DNA from: Bacteroidales bacterium
GTDB lineage: Bacteria; Bacteroidota; Bacteroidia; Bacteroidales; UBA7960
Assembly: GCA_003555385.1 (NCBI GenBank)
Contig: PWHO01000326.1
Span: forward strand, 1-9,641
Reading direction: 5' to 3'
DNA length: 9,641 nucleotides
The translations under genes and the position numbers were made by a program. Of the stretch, positions 1-6,386 are shown in pieces. Position 1 is the first letter of the stretch. Each line of letters opens with the position of its first letter. The notes beneath the pieces were generated by a model. That model was not told the origin of the DNA. It worked only from the letters and a program-made list of their open reading frames with translations, and made no database searches.

Positions 1-109
1 TGGCGTGGATAACCTCGTAGTTATGCAAGTTTAGAATGGTTTTCATCAGCAAAAAGTTGCTGTATTCATCTTCTGCAATCAATACAATAATTTTTTCCGG
101 ACGCCCCAT
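1..109 (-). CDS. Response regulator receiver domain, N-terminal fragment (runs off the window)
   Basis: Only the first 36 codons are present. They form the start of a CheY-like receiver domain: a hydrophobic beta-1 strand (IIVLIA, residues 7-12) leads into the acidic pocket E13-D14-E15, which in this family binds the Mg2+ needed for phosphorylation. Helix 1 (NFLLMKTILNLH) follows, then beta-2 (YEVIHA). The phospho-accepting aspartate and any output domain lie beyond the window. The ATG at 109 is the first possible start in its frame, because a TGA lies three codons upstream. It begins 38 bp after the stop of the histidine kinase on the same strand, so this is probably that kinase's partner. 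Receivers with an AEDE-Y-NFLL start are often fused to the C-terminus of hybrid kinases in Bacteroidota; here the receiver is separate and not in frame with the kinase. Confidence 0.85.
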   Translation of the reverse strand, partial: MGRPEKIIVLIAEDEYSNFLLMKTILNLHNYEVIHA

Positions 110-147
110 ATATATATGTCAGTTTTCAGAAACAGCAGGTTTTTGAA

Positions 148-1155
148 TCATTTTACAGGCTGATAAGGAATTGTAAAGATAAAAACAGACCCGTTGCCGG
201 GTTCAGAAACCACATGAATATCACCCCCCATGAACTCCACAAATTTTCTGGCGATGGCCAGCCCGAGACCAAGGCCTTTCAGCACCCTTTCTTTTCCAAC
301 CTCATCCTGCCAGAAACGTTTAAAGATCAATTCGTGATGGGCCGGATCAATGCCCGGACCTGTGTCAGAAACCCGGAAAACCAGCCTGTCTCCCTCAGCC
401 TGGCATAAGCAGTCTATGCTGCCGTTTTCAGTAAATCGGATGGCATTCCGGATCAGGTGAGATAACACGAAGGCCAATTTTTCCCGGTCAGCAAAAACAC
501 GGGATGCTTCTTGCGGAAGATCACACTTACAGGCGAAGGACACCTTACCCGCATCCACATCATCAGAAAACTCCCGTTTTTTTTCCGCCAGCAAACTGCG
601 TATGTCTACTTTGTCACTGGCCAGAGTTTCCTGGCCGGATTCAATTCTTGCAATATGCAAAATATCGGTTATGTTATTCAGGAGATGACGGGTGCTGGTG
701 TGTATCTGGCCTATGAATTTCCTCCTGTCGTTCTCAGCGATCGATGGATTGTCGAGCAGGTCAGAAAATCCGACAATACTGTTCATCGGGGTACGGATCT
801 CATGACTCAGATTGTTGAGAAAATTGGTTTTCAGCCGATTGCTTTCTTCAACCTGCTCCAGGGCTTTTTCAAGCGACCTGAGATGTTTTTCCCTGACGAC
901 CCTCTCTTTTTCCAGGGAGTTACGTACCAGGTAAAACAAAAGACCTGCCGTTGCCAGCACATAAAAAACCCCCTTATAAGTCTGGGCCAATCGCATGATC
1001 TCAACGTCATCGATCTGTGACAGAAGTAAGTGGTCGGAAAAAACAATCCAAACCCAGCCAATAACCAGATAAATAATGGTGATCCTGAGCGGTTGATTGA
1101 TACGTCTCCGGGCCATAAAAAAATTATTAATCGCAGCGAGAAAATCGACTTTCAC
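148..1155 (-). CDS. Membrane sensor histidine kinase with a two-helix N-terminal membrane hairpin
   Basis: A 335-residue kinase. Two membrane segments (about 24-40 and 61-77) flank a roughly 20-residue extracytoplasmic loop; this short hairpin, with an IYL-x-G-x-x-W-x-x-x-SD pattern, is a recurrent N-terminus of bacterial signalling proteins. A helical linker (about 80-108) leads to the HisKA dimerisation domain with H118 in NLSHEIRTPMN as phospho-acceptor. The HATPase domain shows the N box (N237 in LIRNAIRF), G1 box (DTGPGID, 264-270), F box (FKRFW, 278-282) and G2 box (GLGLGL, 294-299). There is no PAS domain and no fused receiver. It sits 57 bp after the M48 protease gene and 38 bp before the receiver gene, all on one strand. 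The start at 1155 is a GTG with no well-spaced ribosome-binding site; an ATG at 1116 (M14, MARRRINQPL) is a credible alternative that keeps both membrane helices. The signal sensed is unknown. Confidence 0.93.
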   Translation of the reverse strand: MKVDFLAAINNFFMARRRINQPLRITIIYLVIGWVWIVFSDHLLLSQIDDVEIMRLAQTYKGVFYVLATAGLLFYLVRNSLEKERVVREKHLRSLEKALEQVEESNRLKTNFLNNLSHEIRTPMNSIVGFSDLLDNPSIAENDRRKFIGQIHTSTRHLLNNITDILHIARIESGQETLASDKVDIRSLLAEKKREFSDDVDAGKVSFACKCDLPQEASRVFADREKLAFVLSHLIRNAIRFTENGSIDCLCQAEGDRLVFRVSDTGPGIDPAHHELIFKRFWQDEVGKERVLKGLGLGLAIARKFVEFMGGDIHVVSEPGNGSVFIFTIPYQPVK

Positions 1156-1212
1156 TCCACAATGATAATCAATTATGTACTTCTTCAGTGCTTTTTTTTG
1201 GATAAAACAGCC

Positions 1213-2685
1213 TTAACGGGCGTCACCAGCTACAGTTTTGATCAAATCACCGGCTTCTACCGTGTCATTCAGACTCTTGTTATTCAAAAAAGCGTACTCC
1301 TGCAGTTCTGCCTCCCTGACACCAAAGTGGCGAAGGGCATCTGCCAGGGTTCCGGCCTGTGCAACCTCCCTGATCCTGATCCTCCTGGGAGAAACTTCAA
1401 TTTTATCACGATCGGTTAGTTTGGAAAACCCATTCATGCTCTCTTCAAAGCGTCGGCGGTAGGTGTCAAAATGTTCCCGAAGCGACAATCCGTGGAAGGC
1501 ATAATAAGTCCCATCATCATCATAGAAATAAGACAAAACCGAAATGGTTTGTTCTTCTCCGGTTTGCTGATTCTGAGAAACCTGGGTGGAGCGTGCAAGA
1601 AAAACCGGCAGACCGTTTATGGTTCTTTCCGAACTTTCCTCCACGTTAAGGTCAAGGCGCTGAAGGGTATTCCCGGCCGCCTCTTCCAGCGAGGAGCCTT
1701 CCGCAAAAGTGAATATCATCAGGGCCTCTCCGTCCTCCGGGGAGATGGTGACCTGCAGTGGGGAGTTTTCCAGCTTCCAGTTTGCCGGAAAAGAAAAGAA
1801 AAATTCCAGTTCAGGATGATAGAATGTAGTCCCTTCCACATAGCCCTGGCGGGGATCTTCCCCGTAAATCATGCCGTCGATCATCTCAAGATAACTATTC
1901 TTGTTTACTTTCCAGTCCGGACGATCAAGGCTGTCTTTCCACTCCCTGGCCATACGGGTCACCGTGTTGTGCCGGTCGCCGGGATCGGGGTGGGTGGAGA
2001 GCAGGGTGGGGACCCCGGCCTGTTCACTGGCCATTTCCATGCTTTCCAGCAGGGTAAAAAATTCCGCAAATTTTTCACTGTCAAAGCCAATTTTTGAGGC
2101 ATATTCAACCCCGAGGGCATCGGATTCGCGCTCATCATCGCGGCTGTATTTCAGGAACAAGAGTTGCATTCCCGCCATGGCATAGGCCCCATACTCACGG
2201 AATTCCTCAAAAGCAATCATTCCGCCGACCATCAATACCTGGGCAAGCTGCTGCTTTGATTGCCTGCTCACGGAATGCCTGGCTGTAACATGACCCATTT
2301 CGTGGCCGAGTACACCGATCAGTTCGGCTTCATTGTTAAAATGCGCCAGTATCCCCCTGGTAAGATATAAATACCCCCCCGGCACAGCAAAGGCATTTAC
2401 CACATGGGTGTCCAGGATACGGAAATGGTACTCAAGATCTGGCCGGTGCGAGATCTTGCCCATTTCAGTGCCTTTTTCTTCGATGAATGCCAGCAGGGGT
2501 TCATTCTCATATTCCCCGAATACACTAATAATCTGGGGGTCATATTCCGCCCCCATCTGAATTTCCCGCCGCTCAGAAACAAGCATCAATTGTCGCTTGC
2601 CGGTCACCGGGTTGGTGGCGCAGGCAGGGAGAATCAACAAAGCAATCAATAAGAGGAGAAAGATGTTTGTCCGTCTTTTCTTCAT
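1213..2685 (-). CDS. M48-family zinc metalloprotease, envelope lipoprotein with C-terminal LysM-like domain
   Basis: A 490-residue predicted lipoprotein. A basic, hydrophobic signal (1-21) ends in the lipobox LPAC, with C22 as the lipidated cysteine. The M48 domain (about 40-250) carries the zinc motif HEMGH (H128, E129, H132), the expected third ligand E187 in ERESDALG, and the downstream STHP-x-x-x-R pattern (H232, R238) usual for BepA/Oma1-like M48 proteases. These typically act in the envelope on misfolded or unassembled outer-membrane proteins. Residues about 280-425 form a beta-rich region with no function I can name. The final segment (about 433-486, with R-I-R, TLADAL and FLNNKSLNDTVEAGD) matches the LysM-like domain often found at the end of this protease family. 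The gene lies 79 bp after the beta-barrel gene on the same strand, with no clear terminator between them, so read-through is possible. Family assignment is firm; the substrate is not known. Confidence 0.95.
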   Translation of the reverse strand: MKKRRTNIFLLLLIALLILPACATNPVTGKRQLMLVSERREIQMGAEYDPQIISVFGEYENEPLLAFIEEKGTEMGKISHRPDLEYHFRILDTHVVNAFAVPGGYLYLTRGILAHFNNEAELIGVLGHEMGHVTARHSVSRQSKQQLAQVLMVGGMIAFEEFREYGAYAMAGMQLLFLKYSRDDERESDALGVEYASKIGFDSEKFAEFFTLLESMEMASEQAGVPTLLSTHPDPGDRHNTVTRMAREWKDSLDRPDWKVNKNSYLEMIDGMIYGEDPRQGYVEGTTFYHPELEFFFSFPANWKLENSPLQVTISPEDGEALMIFTFAEGSSLEEAAGNTLQRLDLNVEESSERTINGLPVFLARSTQVSQNQQTGEEQTISVLSYFYDDDGTYYAFHGLSLREHFDTYRRRFEESMNGFSKLTDRDKIEVSPRRIRIREVAQAGTLADALRHFGVREAELQEYAFLNNKSLNDTVEAGDLIKTVAGDAR

Positions 2686-2764
2686 TGGGATGGTTTTTAA
2701 AGGCAGTTACATTGACTTGATTATGCAATATAACGATTTGTCCTGAGAAATCCCAATCTGATCC

Positions 2765-5545
2765 TTAACGGTGCATCCTGATCATGCCTCCCCGTCCTGC
2801 CCCATCGAATACATTCAGGCTGCTGTTCAGTGAGTAGGTAAAGCTCAGCAGAAAATACCGGCCCAGTGAATTGGTTACCTGTTGCTCCAGAAAGTTGGCA
2901 TCCACCCGCTGCGAAACCCCGAGATCCTTATCCAGGAGGTTATATCCCGACAGCTTCAGTTCTCCGCTGTTGTTTCTGAGAAAACGCCGGGAAAAGCCAA
3001 ATTCAAGCATGGGTATCTTCTGGTCGAATTCGCTGGTACGTCCTTCATAAATCTGATAACGCAATTCTCCCTCCAGGCGATAATGTTCCAGAAAGCGCCA
3101 GCTGAGATCTGCCCCGTATGTCTGATTCAAATAGGCCTGCTCCAGGGTACTGAACTCATATTCCGTAAGCTGCCGGTTCAGCGAAGCAGACAAATTGGTC
3201 TCGAAACTGTCGGCAGGACGAAAACTATAGCGCAGGCTCCCATTGATCATTTGATTGGTGATCCGCTGCTCCAGTGCATTCAGAATGTTTGTACTTTCCA
3301 TGCGGGTAAGTGTACTTCCCAGCATCACCCGGCTGTTTAAGCGACTCAGCTGGAAATTCACGTTGGTGTTCGCTGTAAGGTTCAAATTGCTGGCGGTATT
3401 TACCGGCATTACAGTCCGCACACCGGCATCATCCATCTGAACTGCATTGGTAATGGCATCCCTGACATAGTCCGCAGAGGCAAAGGCAAAAAAGCCAAAG
3501 GAGGTAAGGGGGTTGAATGAGTTGAACCTTACGTTTAACCTGTTGCGGTAAGAGGGCTCCAGGTCGGGATTCCCTTCATAGATATTGAGGGGATCCCTGT
3601 TATCCACGATGGGCTGAAGCTGCTGCATACGCGGCTCCTGCACACTGCCCTGAAAATCCACCGAAAGCCGACGGAAAGAAGTGAACTCATAATTGAACCG
3701 GGCAAGTGGAAGAAGATGAAAAAATCCCTCACGCAACGGCTCATCGTGCAGTATCTGCTCACCCTCCAGGGATGTTGCCTGCGCGTAGCCTCCCACTGTC
3801 AAATTGTAACTGTCTGCATTGACCATCAGGTTAATCCCTCCCCGGTGAGACACATGGGTGTTGTTGTAAATATTGGTCAGCATCTCATTCAGCACCCGGT
3901 CACCGTCGGTGATGTCAAACACCCGCTGATCTACCTCGTTGCGGGTATTGGTCAACCGGTAGTTGAACTCCAGGAACCTGCGGTTTCGCAATGGCTCCGT
4001 ATAGGTGAAATTTGCAGAAGCAGTACGTTGGCTGTTTTCCTGAATATTGTCCTGCAGGATCAATACCTCCGTAACGGCCTCCTGGTAAAAACGGTTGACC
4101 CCCTCCATGCTTATGTGCTGATCACCATCGTTCGCGGACAGATCAAGGCGCGCTGTCAGGGTTCGCCCGGGTTTGGACAAACGCTGACGCCATAACAACC
4201 CGGATTGAATATCCAGGCTTTGCCCGTCGGCTATGTTCAGCTGTTCGCTGGTGTTTTGCAACATGCCATTTACCCGGTAGGTTTTGCTGTCATTGTACCG
4301 GTTACTCTGGCTGTCATTCATTCTGCCGCTGAAAGTAAGCAGGACGCTGCTGTCATCGCTGAAAGAATGGTCCAGCCGCAGGTTCGCCCTGTGGTTCCGG
4401 TTTTCATTTTCCTGGGAACTTTGCTGCATGAAATCATAACTGCCATCAGGCATAAAGTTTTCCCTTTCAAGATCCTGGTTTACATCATGATCTAACTGGT
4501 TATAAAAATAACTCGCAGTGATTTCCGTATCGTCCCTGAAGGTACGATTGGCGTTGACCCCGCCGGCCCGGGATGTCATGATCCCGTTGCTCCCCGGTCT
4601 GCCGGTTGTGTTAAGCGGTATCCCGGCACCCCCGGCTCCGCCCATTCGCATGCCACCCCCCATCATACCTTGTATTCCCCCGCTGAAGTTCATATAGTCA
4701 GCAATGGAAAACCCCTGTTGGTTCAGGTTGTTTCCCATACCCAGGATGGAAACCTGTCCGTTTTCATTGAAGCGATTGATATTGGTACTTCCCTGGTAAC
4801 GATCATCCGGACCATACCCCAGGGAAGTATTCCCAAACATTCCCTGTTGCCTGTCCTCCTTCAGTTCCAGGTTCATGGTGCGCTCCCTCTCTCCATCATC
4901 AATGCCGGTGAATTGAGATTGCTCCGAACGTTCGTCGAATACATGAATACGCGAGACCGCATCCGCCGGAAGATTCTGGGTGGCCATTTGCGGATCCCGC
5001 CCGAAGAATTCCCGGCCATCCACCAACACCCTTCTGACCTGCTCCCCCTGGGCACGGATGGTCCCGTCAGGATCCACTTCAATACCGGGCATCCGCTTCA
5101 GCATATCCTCCACCACTTCGCTGGGGCGGGCCCCGAAGGCCAGGGCATCATATTCAATGGTGTCTCCCCGGATGGCCATGGCAACCCGCTGGCCTTCCAC
5201 GGTGACCTCCCCCAAAACGGTTTGAGCCTCCTCCAGCAGGATCTCTCCCATGTCCAAAACCTTTTCCCCGGGAGGATCAACGGGAAGAATCCGTGTTGCA
5301 AACCCCACAAAGGTGATTCGCAGCAGGTAATTGTTCTGTTTGATTTGATGGATTGAGAAATACCCCTCCCGGTCACTCATGGCGTAACTGACCATGGTGG
5401 AATCTGCGGCATCCAGCAACAGCACCGTTGTATTGGGAAGACCTTCACCTTCCGCATTCACCAATCTTCCGCTGATGGAGAAATCTCCGGCGAAAAGCTG
5501 CGTCATCACAAAACACAGCACTAAAGAAATAATCAATTTTTTCAT
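2765..5545 (-). CDS. Outer-membrane beta-barrel protein with CarboxypepD_reg-like and TonB-plug-like domains
   Basis: A 926-residue outer-membrane protein. It has a signal peptide (1 to about 19, TQLFAG), a CarboxypepD_reg-like beta-sandwich (about 22-105), then a plug-like domain (about 115-230) with the hallmarks EDMLKRMPGIEVDPDG, VLVDGREFFGRDP, LPADAV and FTGIDDGERERTMNL. The rest (about 235-926) is a long series of alternating, aromatic-rich strands typical of the Bacteroidota outer membrane beta-barrel family related to TonB-dependent receptors. I see no convincing TonB box. A Met/Gly-rich loop (288-303, including QGMMGGGMRMGG) interrupts the early barrel, and the protein ends in a Gly/Met/Arg tail (GAGRGGMIRMHR) beyond the last strand. 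It starts 14 bp after the GLPGLI gene, so the two are almost certainly co-transcribed. This receptor class is repeatedly found next to GLPGLI genes, but its cargo is unknown; uptake or export of a small ligand are both open. Confidence 0.93.
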   Translation of the reverse strand: MKKLIISLVLCFVMTQLFAGDFSISGRLVNAEGEGLPNTTVLLLDAADSTMVSYAMSDREGYFSIHQIKQNNYLLRITFVGFATRILPVDPPGEKVLDMGEILLEEAQTVLGEVTVEGQRVAMAIRGDTIEYDALAFGARPSEVVEDMLKRMPGIEVDPDGTIRAQGEQVRRVLVDGREFFGRDPQMATQNLPADAVSRIHVFDERSEQSQFTGIDDGERERTMNLELKEDRQQGMFGNTSLGYGPDDRYQGSTNINRFNENGQVSILGMGNNLNQQGFSIADYMNFSGGIQGMMGGGMRMGGAGGAGIPLNTTGRPGSNGIMTSRAGGVNANRTFRDDTEITASYFYNQLDHDVNQDLERENFMPDGSYDFMQQSSQENENRNHRANLRLDHSFSDDSSVLLTFSGRMNDSQSNRYNDSKTYRVNGMLQNTSEQLNIADGQSLDIQSGLLWRQRLSKPGRTLTARLDLSANDGDQHISMEGVNRFYQEAVTEVLILQDNIQENSQRTASANFTYTEPLRNRRFLEFNYRLTNTRNEVDQRVFDITDGDRVLNEMLTNIYNNTHVSHRGGINLMVNADSYNLTVGGYAQATSLEGEQILHDEPLREGFFHLLPLARFNYEFTSFRRLSVDFQGSVQEPRMQQLQPIVDNRDPLNIYEGNPDLEPSYRNRLNVRFNSFNPLTSFGFFAFASADYVRDAITNAVQMDDAGVRTVMPVNTASNLNLTANTNVNFQLSRLNSRVMLGSTLTRMESTNILNALEQRITNQMINGSLRYSFRPADSFETNLSASLNRQLTEYEFSTLEQAYLNQTYGADLSWRFLEHYRLEGELRYQIYEGRTSEFDQKIPMLEFGFSRRFLRNNSGELKLSGYNLLDKDLGVSQRVDANFLEQQVTNSLGRYFLLSFTYSLNSSLNVFDGAGRGGMIRMHR
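4622..4696 (-). other. Met/Gly-rich low-complexity segment inside the outer-membrane protein
   Basis: Codons 284-308 of the beta-barrel protein encode a run dominated by glycine and methionine (FSGGIQGMMGGGMRMGGAGG and a few following residues), lying between recognisable barrel strands. It is probably a flexible loop, either extracellular or in the lumen. The reading frame is continuous on both sides and flanking residues keep family character, so it is not a frameshift artefact. Methionine-rich loops can bind soft metals such as Cu(I), but no fixed metal motif is visible, so this is only a possibility. Confidence 0.6.
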
Positions 5546-5559
5546 GGTAAAATGTTATA

Positions 5560-6291
5560 TTAAAATCCAAATCCCCTGCCCCCCATACGCTCCCTGGCAT
5601 CCTGCATCATTTCCAGGTATTCTTCACGGCTGAGTCTTTCGCCCCTGGCAGGGGGTACAATGGGCTGATCTTCCACTTCCCCAAGCTCAATATGGCGGGC
5701 AACCCATACGCGCTCCCCGTTATTGATGTCGAGCGCCAGGACTGTCCCCGGCAAACTGACATACCGGTCAGGGCCCGTAAACGGCCTGATATCAGGGGTA
5801 AACCACGCTGTCACCTCCTGGTCTTGAATGGTATCATGATACCATGCCATCATGCACATATAGCCTTCGATCTCCATCATTTCATCTCCCATGCGCCAGG
5901 AACCCAGCTCAAGGGGTTCTGTAACAAGATATGCCCTGCCCAGAAACTCAAGCCGGACAACCACCTCTTTGTTATCCCTGTTCACATAGGTCTGTGTTTC
6001 CGGCATTCGCATGGCAAAGCCCATCCCGCCCCGGCCGCGGGACGGTACAGATTCTTCCACCTCCTTGTACAAGCTCTCAGCCCCGTTGAAAACCAACTGG
6101 TATGTCTGCTCGTTGAACTGCGGGATCATCGCCTTTATTTCTTCCCTTTCCGGGGGGATGCTACGGTGCAGATCCATACTGTACTCATAGATGATCTTTC
6201 CCTGGTCAGTCTGGGCTGAGAGGATGAAACCCATCATCAGCAACGGCAGGAAAAAGAAATAACTTTTTCTTTTCATAGCTTGTGTTTTCAT
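5560..6291 (-). CDS. GLPGLI-family secreted protein
   Basis: A 243-residue predicted periplasmic or surface protein. The signal peptide (1 to about 26) has a hydrophobic stretch FFFLPLLMMGFILSAQ. The body starts with GKIIYEYSMD, as usual for the GLPGLI family, and carries the conserved core: EIEGYMCMMA (140-149, with the family's conserved cysteine at C146), TAWFTPDI (161-168) and the name motif, here degenerate as SLPGTVLALDINNG (179-192) in place of GLPGLI. The function of this family is not established. The tail (RERMGGRGFGF) and residues 84-97 (SRGRGGMGFAMRMP) are Gly/Met/Arg-rich, echoing the partner outer-membrane protein. It is first in a two-gene unit, 14 bp before the beta-barrel gene, and divergent from a two-component system. 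The start could be M1 (6291) or M6 (6276, MKRKSYFFF); neither has a clear ribosome-binding site. Confidence 0.9.
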   Translation of the reverse strand: MKTQAMKRKSYFFFLPLLMMGFILSAQTDQGKIIYEYSMDLHRSIPPEREEIKAMIPQFNEQTYQLVFNGAESLYKEVEESVPSRGRGGMGFAMRMPETQTYVNRDNKEVVVRLEFLGRAYLVTEPLELGSWRMGDEMMEIEGYMCMMAWYHDTIQDQEVTAWFTPDIRPFTGPDRYVSLPGTVLALDINNGERVWVARHIELGEVEDQPIVPPARGERLSREEYLEMMQDARERMGGRGFGF

Positions 6292-6300
6292 ATTGTTTCT

Positions 6301-6316
6301 GTGGTAAAACTACCAC
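6301..6316. repeat. Perfect 6-bp inverted repeat, GTGGTA-AAAC-TACCAC
   Basis: Two perfectly complementary 6-bp arms (6301-6306 and 6311-6316) are separated by AAAC. The element lies 10 bp upstream of the first GLPGLI start codon and overlaps the candidate minus-strand -7 box. It could be an operator for a dimeric repressor or a small hairpin at the 5' end of the GLPGLI message. It is not a terminator: the stem is short and no T run follows. Confidence 0.5.
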
Positions 6317-6321
6317 TAACT

Positions 6322-6371
6322 AATTCATTATGAGGTTAACCAAATTCAAAACAAGGTTAATGAAAGGTTAA
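6322..6371. promoter_or_regulatory. Helically phased direct-repeat array, candidate OmpR-family regulator binding site
   Basis: Two imperfect tandem 21-bp units (6322-6342 and 6343-6363) agree at 15 of 21 positions. Each begins AATTCA and carries GGTTAA at its positions 13-18. A third GGTTAA follows at 6366-6371. GGTTAA starts at 6334, 6355 and 6366, so spacing is 21 and 11 bp, close to two turns and one turn of the helix. The last two copies form a hexamer-N5-hexamer arrangement like the direct repeats bound by OmpR/PhoP-type regulators. The first copy is also a palindrome, GGTTAACC (6334-6341). The adjacent OmpR-type regulator (7723-8427) is the obvious candidate to bind here. The last copy ends 15 bp before the kinase start codon, so binding could repress the regulator operon while activating the divergent pair; that part is inference. 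Confidence 0.55.
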
Positions 6372-6386
6372 AGCAACGGAGACTAA

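Larger units (their letters stand above)
6292..6386. promoter_or_regulatory. Shared divergent intergenic region between the GLPGLI operon and the two-component operon
   Basis: This 95-bp AT-rich spacer must hold the start signals of both divergent units. It contains an inverted repeat (6301-6316) and a repeat array (6322-6371), described separately. On the minus strand, TAGTTTTA (6312-6305) matches the Bacteroidota -7 consensus TAnnTTTG at all but the last base. No TTTG lies at the expected -33 distance; that position is occupied by the GGTTAACC at 6334-6341. A promoter lacking its -33 box with an operator in its place would suit activator dependence. If this -7 is right, the GLPGLI message would begin near 6298, favouring the second ATG at 6276. 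No good promoter is visible for the plus-strand operon. Confidence 0.45.

Noticed and set aside
108..117. (AT)5 run at the receiver gene start, considered as a phase-variation tract.
   Set aside because: Five dinucleotide units are too few to expect frequent slippage, and length change would alter only the leader, not the reading frame.
511..1020. A 169-codon open frame on the plus strand across the first histidine kinase.
   Set aside because: It is antisense to a kinase with all catalytic boxes intact; its translation has no family character or plausible start signals.
1471..2097. A 208-codon plus-strand open frame opposite the M48 protease.
   Set aside because: The opposite strand encodes a well-conserved protease domain; this frame gives a composition without domain features.
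2735..2752. GATTT...AAATC inverted repeat between the barrel and M48 genes, considered as a terminator.
   Set aside because: A 5-bp AT-rich stem with an 8-base loop and no T run on the minus strand is too weak to call.
4622..4696. Met/Gly-rich stretch in the barrel protein, considered as a frameshift or assembly error.
   Set aside because: The frame continues with family-like sequence on both sides, and similar Gly/Met patterns recur elsewhere in the operon.
4670..5356. A 228-codon plus-strand open frame opposite the plug domain of the outer-membrane protein.
   Set aside because: It is a shadow of a long gene with strong family motifs; the predicted product is His/Pro-rich and unlike any family I know.
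5692..6219. A 175-codon plus-strand open frame opposite the GLPGLI gene.
   Set aside because: The GLPGLI core motifs are on the minus strand; the plus-strand frame lacks a signal or any recognisable motif.
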